Source: Williamsia sp. CHRR-6
Lineage (GTDB): Bacteria; Actinomycetota; Actinomycetes; Mycobacteriales; Mycobacteriaceae
Length of the DNA: 64,000 bases
NCBI RefSeq assembly: GCF_018474015.1
Contig: NZ_JAHCSG010000005.1
Coordinates: forward strand, 310,001 to 374,000
Reading direction: 5' to 3'
A program made the translations under genes and the position numbers. Every line of letters begins with the position of its first letter. The first letter of the stretch is position 1. Shown here piece by piece: positions 18,599-27,672 of the stretch. A model generated the notes under the pieces. That model ran no database searches, had not been told where the DNA came from, and saw only the letters and a program-made list of their open reading frames with translations.

Positions 18599-19370
18599 CG
18601 CGGTGGGCGGCGCATCGCGTCCGGTCGGTCCCGCAGGCGCAGGCACGCTGGTGATCATCCCGACCTACGACGAGCGGGAGAACCTTCCGTCCATCGTCGA
18701 TCGTCTGCGCACGTCGCTGCACGACGTGCATGTCCTTGTGGTCGATGACAACAGCCCCGACGGCACCGGCGACCTGGCCGACGCGCTGGCCGCAGCCGAC
18801 GATCGCATCCACGTGATGCATCGCACCGAGAAGAGCGGCCTCGGCGGGGCCTACCTCGCCGGATTCGCGTGGGCGCTGGAACGCGAGTACGCGGTGATCG
18901 TGGAGATGGACGCCGACGGCAGCCACGCACCCGAACAGCTCGCGCGGCTGCTCGAGCGGATCAACGCCGGCGCCGACCTGGTCATCGGATCGCGGTACGT
19001 GCCCGGCGGCAAGCTGGTGAACTGGCCCACCAGACGCAAACTGCTCTCCCAGGGCGCAAACACGTATTCGCGGCTGGCGCTGGGGGTCCGGGTGCGCGAC
19101 ATCACCGCCGGCTACCGTGCGTACCGACGTGAAGTGCTCGAGAAGATCGATCTCGCCTCGGTCGAGTCAGCCGGGTACTGCTTCCAGATCGACCTTGCGT
19201 GGCGCACCATCCAGGCCGGCTTCAGCGTGGCCGAGGTGCCCATCACATTCACCGAACGTGCAGTCGGTGAATCCAAGATGAGCGGCGAAGTGGTGAGCGA
19301 GGCGTTCTTGAAGGTGGCCGAGTGGGGTTGGCGCCACCGGATGGACAAGCTACGTCGCCGACATCACTGA
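18579..19370 (+). CDS. ppm: Polyprenol monophosphomannose synthase (DPM1-like GT2)
   Basis: The product has 263 residues. It is a soluble GT2 glycosyltransferase that makes polyprenyl-phosphate-mannose from GDP-mannose for lipomannan and glycoprotein mannosylation. Motifs are [50 protein letters not shown] and [21 protein letters not shown] at 18579 has GGAGGAG directly upstream, inside the end of lnt, so translation is coupled with a 20-base overlap. In M. tuberculosis the two proteins are fused in Ppm1; here they are separate genes. Confidence 0.93.
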   Translation: MAPQTPDAVGGASRPVGPAGAGTLVIIPTYDERENLPSIVDRLRTSLHDVHVLVVDDNSPDGTGDLADALAAADDRIHVMHRTEKSGLGGAYLAGFAWALEREYAVIVEMDADGSHAPEQLARLLERINAGADLVIGSRYVPGGKLVNWPTRRKLLSQGANTYSRLALGVRVRDITAGYRAYRREVLEKIDLASVESAGYCFQIDLAWRTIQAGFSVAEVPITFTERAVGESKMSGEVVSEAFLKVAEWGWRHRMDKLRRRHH

Positions 19371-19410
19371 CCGGACCCAGCTGCCGGGCAACGACCAACA
19401 GGCCGACGGA

Positions 19411-19445
19411 CAAGGCCGCCACCCCTGTCCGAGGTGACGGCCTTG
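19411..19445. terminator. Bidirectional terminator-like hairpin between ppm and rbpA
   Basis: An inverted repeat pairs CAAGGCCGCCACC (19411-19423) with GGTGACGGCCTTG (19433-19445), with one mismatch and a 9-base loop. It sits in the 108-base gap between the converging ppm and rbpA 3' ends. There is no long T tract on either side. Confidence 0.6.
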
Positions 19446-19478
19446 GTGTCAGATGGTCGCCGTATGCGACCGGTTCGG

Positions 19479-19823
19479 TCAGCTGCTGACGCCCCGTCGA
19501 CGCTGCTTGAGCAGTTCGAGACGCTCGTTGAGCAACTCCTCCAACTCGGCCTCACTGCGCCGTTCGAGCAGCATGTCCCAGTGGGTGCGCGGCGGCTTGA
19601 CCTTCTTCTCCTCGGGCTCGGCACCCTCGAGGATGGTGCCCTCCATACCGTTCTTGCACGGCCACTTGGACGGGACCTCAGCGTCGTCGGCGAACGGGAC
19701 ATCGAAGATCTCGCCGTTGTCGGTGCGGTACTGCACGATCCGCCGTGGGGCGAGGTCGTGATCACGGTCGGTCTCGTAGCTGACCGCACCCAGGCGGCTA
19801 CCTCGAAGTACTCGATCTGCCAT
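19479..19823 (-). CDS. rbpA: RNA polymerase-binding protein RbpA
   Basis: The product has 114 residues, the family length. It is the actinobacterial transcription factor that binds RNA polymerase and group I/II sigma factors and stabilises the open complex. The N-terminus MADRVLRGSRLGAVSYETDR, the core RRIVQYRTDNGEIFDVPFA, WPCKNGMEGTILEG and the sigma-interacting C-terminal THWDMLLERRSEAELEELL are all recognisable. ATG at 19823 follows AGAGAGGAC. A longer frame upstream is out of family and non-coding in character. It converges on ppm, as in M. tuberculosis. Confidence 0.97.
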   Translation of the reverse strand: MADRVLRGSRLGAVSYETDRDHDLAPRRIVQYRTDNGEIFDVPFADDAEVPSKWPCKNGMEGTILEGAEPEEKKVKPPRTHWDMLLERRSEAELEELLNERLELLKQRRRGVSS

Positions 19824-19983
19824 ATGTGTCGTCCTCTCTTTGCATAGCCCTCCCGGCCGCGTGAACGGCAGTGGGCTCCGACCGGCAATCGCTGTCACCA
19901 ATCGGTCAACGAGCCAGAACAATCCCATGCTACCTGCGCGTTGGGCACCGGTCACACACCACGCGCGGCGGTACCCTGCCCGG

Positions 19984-20343
19984 ATGGACGTCCAATCGGC
20001 TGCGACCAGCTCCGGGGGCACCCGCCGCCGCCCGTACGCCTGCGCGTGGTGCGGCCGTCCAGTCGTGGACTCCGAGACCGGGCGGCGACGCAAATACTGC
20101 AAGCAGGCGTGCCGGCAACGCGCGTACGAACAACGTGCGCAGACAGAACGCACGTCACTGCCACCGGGTTCGGTGGTGCTGAGCACAGCCGAAGCCGAGC
20201 AACTCAGCGACCGGCTTTTCGAATTACGTTGTGCTGCAGAAGATGTCGCGACCGCAGTTGGGGAACGGGCCGAACATCAGGAACTCGACGCGTTGTGTCG
20301 CACACTGCTGCGCCTGGCGGTCGACGCCGAGCGGCTACGTTGA
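19984..20343 (+). CDS. Small zinc-ribbon protein of unknown function
   Basis: The product has 119 residues from ATG at 19984. Cysteines at positions 20, 23, 39 and 43 (CAWCGRPV ... KYCKQACRQRAYEQR) form a CxxC-x15-CxxxC pattern likely to bind zinc, in a very basic N-terminal half. The C-terminal half (LSTAEAEQLSDRLFELRCAAEDVATAV) is acidic and helical. The layout suggests a nucleic-acid- or RNA-polymerase-associated adaptor, but nothing more specific can be said. It is divergent from rbpA and converges on the Ter operon end. Confidence 0.75.
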   Translation: MDVQSAATSSGGTRRRPYACAWCGRPVVDSETGRRRKYCKQACRQRAYEQRAQTERTSLPPGSVVLSTAEAEQLSDRLFELRCAAEDVATAVGERAEHQELDALCRTLLRLAVDAERLR

Positions 20344-20410
20344 GGCCACCATCGAACGGGCCGGTGACACCGGGGACCGCGACGATGGTGGCCGAGGCGT
20401 CGGCCACTGG

Positions 20411-21712
20411 TCACAGGAAGCGTGTCACCTGCTTGGCGGCCTCACCGGGGTGACGGGCCGCCATCCCCTCGCCCATGGCCTGCAGCTTCCAGCCGTCGGG
20501 CGCACGTAGCACCTTGGCCATCACGATCCCGGTGAACGGCATCCCGCCGGCGAGGGTGAACCGCGCCAGCTCGGCACCGCCGCCGGCCTCGTCCACCAGA
20601 CGGCAGAACGCATTGTCGACCTGCTCGAACGTCTGACCCTGATAGGAGGTGACGATGAAGAGGATCTGATCGACCTTGCCCGGAATCCGGGTGAGATCGA
20701 CGTCGATCACCTCGTCGTCGCCGTCGCCGGCTCCGGTGAGGTTGTCCCCGTGATGTCGGACCGAGCCGTCTTTGCTGACCAGCTGCCCGTAGTAGGCCAG
20801 GTCGAGCAGAGTCTGGCCGGAGAACAGCATCGCCGAGGCGTCCAGGTCGATGTTCGACCCGCCACGCGACCCGAACAAGCCCTTCTTGGTGACCGGATCC
20901 CAGCCCAACCCCATGCGGATGCGGGTGAGCGCCACCCCGCCTTCCTTCTTCAACGACACCCGCTGCCCCTTGGCCAGGCTCACCGGTCGGCTCTTGGTGA
21001 GGCTGACCTCTCCGGTCGATGGCGCCGGCCACTCCGGGGCCACCGGTGCAGCGCCCGGGGGTGGGTAGGACGGGGCCGGGTGTGACGGGGGCGGGTACGA
21101 GGCCTGCGGAGGAGCCGGTGGGGGAGTCGGGGCGACCGGGGGAGTCGGGGTGACCGGGGGAGTCGGGGTGACCGGGGGCTGTGATCCCGGGGCTGGTGAC
21201 GCCGGAGTCGGAGAGGGCGCGTCGTCGACAGACACCCCGTGGTCGGTGACCAACGCCGCGAATCCGCCGGCATAGCCCTGTCCGACCGCCCGAACCTTCC
21301 ATTCGGTGTTGCGGCGATACACCTCCAGGGCGATGACGATCGACTCCGACGACAACCCGTCGATGGCGTAGTCGAAGACCGCGACGCCGCCACTGCGCAC
21401 ATGCGCCACCGGAGCCGCCACCGCGCCAAATGTTCCCGACTCCAGCGTGATGACCGCGCGGACCTGCGCGATGTCGGCGGGTACGGCAGCGAGATCGAGC
21501 TGCAGGATTCCGATACCGCTGCCCGTGCGCAAGGTGACCCCGGGACCGGAGGGTTGGTTGTAGAACACGAAGTCGGCGTCGGTGCGCACCTTGCCGGTGT
21601 CGGTGACGAGCAGCGCCGAGAGATCCCCGGCGGCCGCGAGATCCACCGAGATCTCCACATCGGGGCCGGTGAGGGGTCCGTTTTGTCCCTTGGTCAGCGT
21701 TGTCGCCATCAT
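20411..21712 (-). CDS. Double-TerD-domain protein with proline-rich linker
   Basis: The product has 433 residues. The first TerD-like domain spans about 1-165 ([37 protein letters not shown]). A Pro/Thr/Ala/Tyr-rich linker (about 168-230) holds PPVTPT repeats. The second TerD domain (about 235-430) has the calcium-binding-type [37 protein letters not shown]. The first domain is less canonical and lacks a clear GDGDDE motif. TerD proteins bind Ca2+ and take part in stress and tellurite responses. It is the last gene of a coupled six-gene operon; its start overlaps the HAD stop (ATGA). A second ATG at 21709 is also usable. Confidence 0.88.
   Translation of the reverse strand: MMATTLTKGQNGPLTGPDVEISVDLAAAGDLSALLVTDTGKVRTDADFVFYNQPSGPGVTLRTGSGIGILQLDLAAVPADIAQVRAVITLESGTFGAVAAPVAHVRSGGVAVFDYAIDGLSSESIVIALEVYRRNTEWKVRAVGQGYAGGFAALVTDHGVSVDDAPSPTPASPAPGSQPPVTPTPPVTPTPPVAPTPPPAPPQASYPPPSHPAPSYPPPGAAPVAPEWPAPSTGEVSLTKSRPVSLAKGQRVSLKKEGGVALTRIRMGLGWDPVTKKGLFGSRGGSNIDLDASAMLFSGQTLLDLAYYGQLVSKDGSVRHHGDNLTGAGDGDDEVIDVDLTRIPGKVDQILFIVTSYQGQTFEQVDNAFCRLVDEAGGGAELARFTLAGGMPFTGIVMAKVLRAPDGWKLQAMGEGMAARHPGEAAKQVTRFL
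21120..21178 (-). repeat. 18-bp tandem repeat encoding PPVTPT units
   Basis: Three copies of an 18-base unit (plus strand GGGGGAGTCGGGGTGACC, with one C/T difference in the first copy) run head to tail at 21120-21173. A partial fourth follows. The repeat is in frame within the double-TerD gene and codes its Pro/Thr linker. It could vary in copy number between strains. Confidence 0.85.
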
Positions 21713-22644
21713 CTCGTCTCTTCGTCAGGGGTCGGCTCGCGCACCCAGATCAGCAGCGTCTCCAACAGCTCGGCTCCGGCATCGAGCCCGGACGCCTTCG
21801 TAACCGACAACGTCGGGTGATGCCAGGAGAGTTCCTCGAGCTCGCCGTGGCGGGGCCGGATCGCCCGGTCGGCAGCCTCGAGCATCGGGCGATCGAGCAC
21901 CCCGTCACCGGTGGCGAAGAAGCGGCCGCCGGTCAGGTCGTGACGGCACCGAATCTCGGCGATCGCCGCCGACTTGGTCAGCGGATCAGGCATGACATAG
22001 ACCTTGCGGCCCTGGCGAGAGACGTTCCAGCCGCGCTCACCGGCCCAGCCGCGCCACTCGTCGATCAGCGTCGCAGGCATGCTCGCGAGATCGACCACGG
22101 CGTAGCAGAACAGGCCCTGCGCCACCCGTAACGACCGTACCCAGGGGTCCGCCTCATGGCGCCACAGGCGTTCGGTCACCTCCGCCAGCGGCGCGCTCCC
22201 CGCCGCCACGCGGGTGTCCACCTCGCGTCGCCAGTCCACGTCGGGCACGCCGTCGAGGAGGATCTCGCCGCCATTGGCGGCCACCGCCAGACGAGGGCGT
22301 CGGCGATCGCGTGGAATCGGCAACTCGACCCGGCTGAACTGCTCGATGGTGCGCGTGGTGGTCGGGACCACGACCGCTGACCGATCGAGTTCGATGAGCA
22401 ATTCCACCGCACGCGGGCTCATGAAGGACTGCGGACGACCGCGGTACATCTCCACGCACTGCACGCTCTGCGCCCACATCTCGGTGGCAGCGATCTCGGT
22501 GGCAGCGTCCTGGGTGGGAACAGCTGCGATGGGAGCAGCTCCGGTGGCAGCAGTTTCGATGACTCCGGCCGCGGCCGCCGAGTAGATGAGGGTGCGGTCG
22601 AGATCGGTGGCAACCAGCGCGTCGAGCGCGCGCCCGAGATTCAT
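21709..22644 (-). CDS. HAD-superfamily phosphatase of the Ter operon
   Basis: The product has 311 residues. HAD motif I is ATDLDRTLIYS near the N-terminus (nucleophile Asp and general acid Asp). Motif II is VPTTTRTIEQF, the motif III lysine is in DPLTKSAAIAEI and motif IV is ATGDGVLDRPMLEAAD. An insertion rich in Ala, Thr and Glu follows motif I. It is probably a small-molecule phosphatase. In Ter-linked clusters such enzymes are proposed to dephosphorylate a nucleotide-like product. Start and stop both overlap neighbours by 4 bases. Confidence 0.85.
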   Translation of the reverse strand: MNLGRALDALVATDLDRTLIYSAAAAGVIETAATGAAPIAAVPTQDAATEIAATEMWAQSVQCVEMYRGRPQSFMSPRAVELLIELDRSAVVVPTTTRTIEQFSRVELPIPRDRRRPRLAVAANGGEILLDGVPDVDWRREVDTRVAAGSAPLAEVTERLWRHEADPWVRSLRVAQGLFCYAVVDLASMPATLIDEWRGWAGERGWNVSRQGRKVYVMPDPLTKSAAIAEIRCRHDLTGGRFFATGDGVLDRPMLEAADRAIRPRHGELEELSWHHPTLSVTKASGLDAGAELLETLLIWVREPTPDEETR

Positions 22645-23756
22645 CGCAGTTCCTTGATCAGGCCCATGCAGGCGTAAGGGAGATCAGGGACCACCTCCAC
22701 CTCGACGCCACGGTCGGCCGCCAAGGCCAGGATGTGCCGCAGGTCGGCGGAGTTGCGGTCGCGCACCAGGATCCGCCAGGGGACCCGGCGCAGCAGCACG
22801 CGGGTGGTCTCGCCGACACCGGGTTTGACGAAGTTGACCGAGGTGATCCCGTAGCGCTGTCGAACCTGCTCAACTGCTGTCCATCCCACCCAGGTCGGCG
22901 CGCGATCGCTGCCGCGAACCCGGACCACGTCGGCTTCGACATCAGGTGCCACGGCGTCGAATTGCCCCGACACCGTGTCCAGCAGCCGATTGGAGACATC
23001 CACCGCGGCCAGGTCGGCGTAGAACTTGGCACCGTGGAACTGACCCTCGCCGATCAGGCGGTCGTTGAGCACGGTACGCGACACCAGCCCGGACACCGTC
23101 GAGTTCAGACACGCTGAGGCGATCAGGAAGTCCGCGCGCGTGCCGAAGGTCGACACGCAGTGCCCGGGGTCGGCGAGGACGGCGAGGTCGGGGTCGAATC
23201 GTGGACCACCGGCTGCGGCCACGTCGTCGAGGGCCGCAGCGAGCTCACGGGCGATGGCTCCCTTGCCGGTCCACCCGTCGACGAAGACAACGCTCGCCGG
23301 ATCGTGATGGCGCGCCAGGTGATCCAGTGCCACCCGGTCGATGCCGCGATCCCGCACGATGGAGACCGCATAGTGCGGTAGCGACAGTCCGTGGCGCAGC
23401 GCCCAGCGTCGCATCAGGATCCCGATCGGGGTTCCGGCGCGGGCCAGCGAGGCCAACACCACATCTTGGCCCCGTTCGGCGAGCACGATCTCGGTGACCA
23501 CACCCACCGCATGCGCCAGCCGAGCGGCGGTGGTCGCCAACACCTCGTCGAACAGGGCCCGGTAGGCAGCGTCGGGTTGGTACTCGACCGGCAGCGACTC
23601 TGCGTAATGCGCGGTGCCGGCCTGGATCGCTCGTTCTCGTTGCACCACATCGGCTTCGAGGTCGACATGGGAGAGGTCGGTCATCAACCAGGCCACCTCG
23701 TCGGCGGCGTAACTGCCGAACTGCGGGCCGTACAGCGGGGGAGGACACGACGTCAC
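22641..23756 (-). CDS. StiP-like protein (annotated elsewhere as cysteine protease StiP family)
   Basis: The product has 371 residues. It shows YGPQFGSYAADEVAWLMTDL at the N-terminus and LPVEYQPDAAYRALFDEVL. VLASLARAGTPIGILMRRWA and VVFVDGWTGKGAIARELAAAL follow; the latter looks like a phosphoribosyltransferase-type phosphate loop. A conserved Cys lies in LIASACLNSTVSGLVSRTV. Proteins of this family occur with TerD, HAD and PRTase genes. The protease name is by family annotation and unproven; a base- or ribosyl-transfer role fits the visible loop as well. GTG at 23756 overlaps the upstream stop (GTGA). Confidence 0.8.
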   Translation of the reverse strand: MTSCPPPLYGPQFGSYAADEVAWLMTDLSHVDLEADVVQRERAIQAGTAHYAESLPVEYQPDAAYRALFDEVLATTAARLAHAVGVVTEIVLAERGQDVVLASLARAGTPIGILMRRWALRHGLSLPHYAVSIVRDRGIDRVALDHLARHHDPASVVFVDGWTGKGAIARELAAALDDVAAAGGPRFDPDLAVLADPGHCVSTFGTRADFLIASACLNSTVSGLVSRTVLNDRLIGEGQFHGAKFYADLAAVDVSNRLLDTVSGQFDAVAPDVEADVVRVRGSDRAPTWVGWTAVEQVRQRYGITSVNFVKPGVGETTRVLLRRVPWRILVRDRNSADLRHILALAADRGVEVEVVPDLPYACMGLIKELR

Positions 23757-25084
23757 GGCCGATCACCTCGCTGCCGGCGCGCAGCACACAACGCCGCGAA
23801 ATCCGTTCCCCCGTGCCCGGTGCCGCCCACGACGACCAGCAGCAGATCGCGGCCGCTGTCGGTGAGCGCGGCCACCACCGAATCGTCGGCGACGAGGGCA
23901 TCGGTGTCGGCGGGACCGTCCACCATCAGCACCCGCTGAACCTGTGGTGCCTCGATCGCCGCGTTGTACAGATACCGCACCGCGGTGTCCGAGCCGGCCA
24001 GCACCTCCGGTCCGATAAATGAGACGCCATGGCGCAGAGGGTAATCCGGTTCATCGCAGACGTAGGCCGGTGATCGGGTGGTGGTCTGGGTGGTCACCGA
24101 CGGCCAGTCACCTCGACGCTCGAGCTCGGCGGCCACCCGCATCGGCAGGTACATGAACTCCTCATGTCCCAGCACCAGGACCGGGCGGCCGGCCGCGAGG
24201 TGCACCGCCAGCACCTCGGTCACCGCGATCACCGCCGCGTCGAACCGGTCGCGCTCGCCGGCCAACACCCCGTGGCGACCACCGTCGGGCAGATCGGTCG
24301 GCCAGTCGGCCATCAGCTTCACCACCTCACCCGCGCCGGGCGTGTCACGCCGATGACTCGAGGAGGGCGCGGTTTCCGGAAGGGCACCGACCCGGGCCAC
24401 GAGGTCGGCCGGCACCTCGGCGATCCCGATCGCCAGCGCCACGAAATCAACCCGCACCCCAAGGGCCGCAGCAGCTTTGGCGCACCGCTCCCGATCGGCG
24501 GCTGATCGCAGGTCCACCAGCGATGCGACCACGTAATGGTCCCGTGGCGCGAAGGCGTGCAGGTTGGCGATCGCATCGAGTGCCGTTGCCCCCGTAGAGA
24601 TCTCGTCGTCGACCAGCACGATCGGGCAGCGGTCGGTCAACAGCTGCACCGACGTGGGCTGAATGAGGTGATCGGTGGCGTGGGAATGCCCCTCCTGAAA
24701 GACAGCGGCGGTGGGCGCCGGTGGGGAGACCCTGCGGGTGGAGTGCAGGTACACCGATGCATTCAGCGCGTGGGCCACCACATGCCCAAGACCTGTAGCC
24801 GTTTCGGCAAAACCGAACACCACGCAGTCGCTCGCCGGCCGCGGCTGCAGACACTGTGCCACCACCGCGGCGAGATCGGTTCCGGCGGCGATGATGCGTG
24901 AGGCAGGCACCGGGATGTGTTTGCCCAGCACGGTGGAGACCCACAGGTGCGCACGCCGCGGATTGCGCCGCAACCCGGGCACGATCAGCTCATCGGTACT
25001 CCAGCCGGCGCCCCCCACCGGCACCGCCCGCAACCCCAGTTCACGTGCGGCCCACCACCGGTCGGATCCGGCCGCATCGGTCAC
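23753..25084 (-). CDS. Phosphoribosyltransferase with C-terminal TRSP domain
   Basis: The product has 443 residues from GTG at 25084, which overlaps the citE-like stop (GTGA). The N-terminal two thirds are a PRTase-fold enzyme with the PRPP loop PIVLVDDEISTGATALDAI. DCVVFGFAETATGLGHVVAH and the VFQEGHSHATDH segment precede it. The C-terminal third carries the domain-naming TTTRSPA motif, with VLGHEEFMYLPMRVAAEL before it and VVVGGTGHGGTDFAALC after it. It likely couples a base or similar amine to phosphoribose to make a nucleotide-like compound. The substrate is unknown. Confidence 0.85.
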   Translation of the reverse strand: MTDAAGSDRWWAARELGLRAVPVGGAGWSTDELIVPGLRRNPRRAHLWVSTVLGKHIPVPASRIIAAGTDLAAVVAQCLQPRPASDCVVFGFAETATGLGHVVAHALNASVYLHSTRRVSPPAPTAAVFQEGHSHATDHLIQPTSVQLLTDRCPIVLVDDEISTGATALDAIANLHAFAPRDHYVVASLVDLRSAADRERCAKAAAALGVRVDFVALAIGIAEVPADLVARVGALPETAPSSSHRRDTPGAGEVVKLMADWPTDLPDGGRHGVLAGERDRFDAAVIAVTEVLAVHLAAGRPVLVLGHEEFMYLPMRVAAELERRGDWPSVTTQTTTRSPAYVCDEPDYPLRHGVSFIGPEVLAGSDTAVRYLYNAAIEAPQVQRVLMVDGPADTDALVADDSVVAALTDSGRDLLLVVVGGTGHGGTDFAALCAARRQRGDRP

Positions 25085-26292
25085 CGGTCGACCACTGCGG
25101 TCAGCAACTCGATGACACCGACATCGGGTCGGGTGACCCCGAAGGCCACGGCCCGGTCGAGGGTGCGGTGTGCCCAATTACGGTGTGGGCGGCGCTCGTT
25201 CATCTTGTTGCGATACACCGACGGCAGCACCCCACCGGTGTCCGAGGTGGATGGATCGGTCGCGGCGGTGTCATCGGTGCGGCCGAGCACCGCCAGGGCG
25301 TCGACGTACTCCTCATGCGAGACCGCACACACCGAGTGAACGACGTTGACGTGGGTGGGATGGATGACCGTCTTGCCCTGCAGTCCGTTGGCCCGGTCGA
25401 GCACCAGCTCACGCAGCAGCCCGTCGAGATCGCGGCTGACCAGGCGATTACGGAACCGCACCGCATCGATCTCCTGGAAGGGGGTGTTGCGCAACAGCGG
25501 TCGGAACATCCGCTCATGAGCGTTGTAGTACTCCCACACGGGCCCGGTGATCACGAACCCGGTGCCGTCCATCCGGCCCAACACGTTGACGATGGCCGCG
25601 ATCACCGATGCGACCGGGTGGACGTCGTAGATGGTGAGGTCGGGGTCGCGTCGGATGCCGAAGGCACCGCACAGGTCGGTCGCGCCGATCCGAACGGCCA
25701 GAACAGAATCGGCGTAGGCCGCCAGCAGCACGCCGATCCCGCGCAACTCGGCCTCGCGGGTCTCGATGTGCAAGACCTGCCGACTCTCGATGATCGGCAT
25801 CACGTAGAGCCGACGACCCACGGCCGCCGACGCCAGCTCGATGCGGCGCAGATGATCAGCCCCGGTCGACGCCGAGAACTTCGGAATGACGAAGCCGACC
25901 AACGCAGCGGCGCTGGTCGTCGAGCGTTCGATCACGGCGTCGATCTGCTCAGGTTGACGCACCCGGATGAACACCATCGGACAGCGCGGCACCGACGCCA
26001 GATCGTCGATCGCGGCGATCGCAGCCGACAGCCCCCGACTCACCTCGTCGTCGGGGACGGCGTCCTCGAGGTCGATCACCACCGACACCGACCCCGCCGC
26101 CTGAGCCTTGACGACCAGTTCGACCAGGTTCTCCCGCACCGCGGGAATGTAGAGGGTCGCCCCCAGCGCGGTCGCCAACAGCGAACGGTCTCCGTCGAGG
26201 TCGACGGAGGTGGGAGGTCGATGGAAGAGGCGATCGATCTCCTCGGAGTGCAGCATGGGGAAGTGCGTCACCACTCGCTGCAGTGCGCTCAC
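25081..26292 (-). CDS. CitE/HpcH-HpaI-type TIM-barrel lyase of the Ter operon
   Basis: The product has 403 residues. Visible family motifs are VSVVIDLEDAVPDDEVSRG (metal and substrate acids), PMVFIRVRQPEQ, FVIPKFSAS, VMPIIESRQVLH and KTVIHPTHVNVV. These match CitE-like lyases that cleave or form C-C bonds on acyl substrates. In a Ter operon it should supply or modify the carbon unit of the proposed metabolite, which is inference. GTG at 26292 overlaps the upstream stop, and its own stop overlaps the PRTase start. Confidence 0.85.
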   Translation of the reverse strand: MSALQRVVTHFPMLHSEEIDRLFHRPPTSVDLDGDRSLLATALGATLYIPAVRENLVELVVKAQAAGSVSVVIDLEDAVPDDEVSRGLSAAIAAIDDLASVPRCPMVFIRVRQPEQIDAVIERSTTSAAALVGFVIPKFSASTGADHLRRIELASAAVGRRLYVMPIIESRQVLHIETREAELRGIGVLLAAYADSVLAVRIGATDLCGAFGIRRDPDLTIYDVHPVASVIAAIVNVLGRMDGTGFVITGPVWEYYNAHERMFRPLLRNTPFQEIDAVRFRNRLVSRDLDGLLRELVLDRANGLQGKTVIHPTHVNVVHSVCAVSHEEYVDALAVLGRTDDTAATDPSTSDTGGVLPSVYRNKMNERRPHRNWAHRTLDRAVAFGVTRPDVGVIELLTAVVDR

Positions 26293-27503
26293 CGTCGGGA
26301 GCCGCCTTTCATCTTCTCGACCACACCGGCGACGAAGTCGGCGATGTCATCGAGCTCACGGGAATAGCCCCAGTAGTCCGGGTGCGTTCCCTCCAACGCC
26401 TGCACCGCCCGCTCGAGGCGGGCCGAGGCGGCGTCGAGGACTGATCCGAACTGCCCGACCACACCCCGGTTGACGGCAAGCAATTGGGCATCACGGATCT
26501 GGAACCGCACCTTACCCGCGACCGCGACCGGATCGGCTCGGATCTCACGCAGGCGGACCAGCCGGTCGGTCACGGAGTCGACGCGGTCTTCGGCGGCTGC
26601 CAGCGCCTCACGCGCGGCGGCGATCGCGACCGCAGCGGCGTCGGGGTCGGAGTGTAGGGACTGAGCAGCGGCGGCGATGTGTTCACCTGCGGCCGCAAGG
26701 AGTCGAGCGCCCTGCTGATCCAGACCGGCCAGGTCGTCAGAACACTTCGACGAGAACTCGCGCAGCAGAGCCGAGTACGCGCCGGGCAGGCGTTCGACTC
26801 GAGTCTGGACGGCCGCCGAGCGCGTGCGTACCGACGCCAACGCACGGGTCACCTCGGCGATCCGGGACGGGGCAGCCGCAGTCACCGATGTCAATCGAGT
26901 GGTCGCCTCGACCAACTCGTCGCGCGCGCGCGCGAGGGCAGCTGTGCGACCGGCGGCTCGCGCGGCATCGAAATCGGCACGCACCTGCTGGTGGTGATCG
27001 ATCGCCGCACGCACCGACGAGTAGGACCGCAGTTCATCAGGCAGGGCCTGCGCCGCGGCGAGCGCGGCGTCGGACTCCGCGGCGGCCGCCACCGCCTGGG
27101 TGGGGACAGCGGCCTGGTTCGCGCGGGCATTCTCCACGGCCACCGCATGCGAGGTGTAGAACCGATCGAGAGTGGCGATCGAATCCCGCAGAGCCGTTGA
27201 GCACGAGGAGAATTCGGCAGCCGAGCGCGGAATCGGCGCCCCCGTCGAAGAATCCGGCTCGGCGCTCAACGCAAGGTAGCGATCGATCGCGGCGTAGACC
27301 GTGTCCCGAACCGATGCGAAGTCGGCGACGAGTTGGGGATCGGTTCCGAGTTCGCTTGCCGCGTCGACCCCCTCGGTGATGATCGACAGTCGGGTATCGA
27401 GCTCGAGGAAGTCGCGGATCATCGCCTCACGCGCAGCAGCCTCTGGTCCCGACGGCAGCCGCGCACCCGATTGAGGTCCTCTACGAAACCACCCGGCGGT
27501 CAC
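26289..27503 (-). CDS. Ala/Arg-rich coiled-coil protein, first gene of the Ter operon
   Basis: No family is recognised with confidence. From GTG at 27503 the product has 404 residues and starts [23 protein letters not shown] at 27605 would add 34 residues of poor character; neither start has a clear ribosome site. Nearly the whole chain is predicted helical with heptad-like Ala, Leu and Val (for example [20 protein letters not shown] and [20 protein letters not shown]). There are no membrane segments and no catalytic motif. It superficially resembles TelA-type toxic-anion-resistance proteins, but I see no diagnostic motif. It may be a scaffold for the Ter complex. It is divergent from terD. 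Confidence 0.7.
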   Translation of the reverse strand: MTAGWFRRGPQSGARLPSGPEAAAREAMIRDFLELDTRLSIITEGVDAASELGTDPQLVADFASVRDTVYAAIDRYLALSAEPDSSTGAPIPRSAAEFSSCSTALRDSIATLDRFYTSHAVAVENARANQAAVPTQAVAAAAESDAALAAAQALPDELRSYSSVRAAIDHHQQVRADFDAARAAGRTAALARARDELVEATTRLTSVTAAAPSRIAEVTRALASVRTRSAAVQTRVERLPGAYSALLREFSSKCSDDLAGLDQQGARLLAAAGEHIAAAAQSLHSDPDAAAVAIAAAREALAAAEDRVDSVTDRLVRLREIRADPVAVAGKVRFQIRDAQLLAVNRGVVGQFGSVLDAASARLERAVQALEGTHPDYWGYSRELDDIADFVAGVVEKMKGGSRR

Positions 27504-27672
27504 CGACGCGATGGTAGTCGTCGGCGGTGTGCGGGGTCGGCCCTGCTCAACCGAAGGGATGAACTCACAGCCACCGACCCGGAGTTCCCGTACCGTGGTC
27601 GACAACGGCCACCGGGGTCAAGCGACCCCGGAGCCGACATCACCACCGACGCATCAGCGAGAAAGGACTGAC

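Noticed and set aside
21120-21178. Tandem repeats considered as a CRISPR or regulatory repeat
   Set aside because: The units are contiguous with no spacers and encode an in-frame PPVTPT linker.
22641-23756. Calling the StiP-like product a proven cysteine protease
   Set aside because: No Cys-His pair could be confirmed by eye, and a PRTase-like phosphate loop is present, so the name is kept only as a family label.
24898-26367. Plus-strand frame of 489 codons opposite the CitE-like gene
   Set aside because: His/Arg/Gln-rich shadow sequence. The minus-strand frame has clear lyase motifs and coupled junctions.
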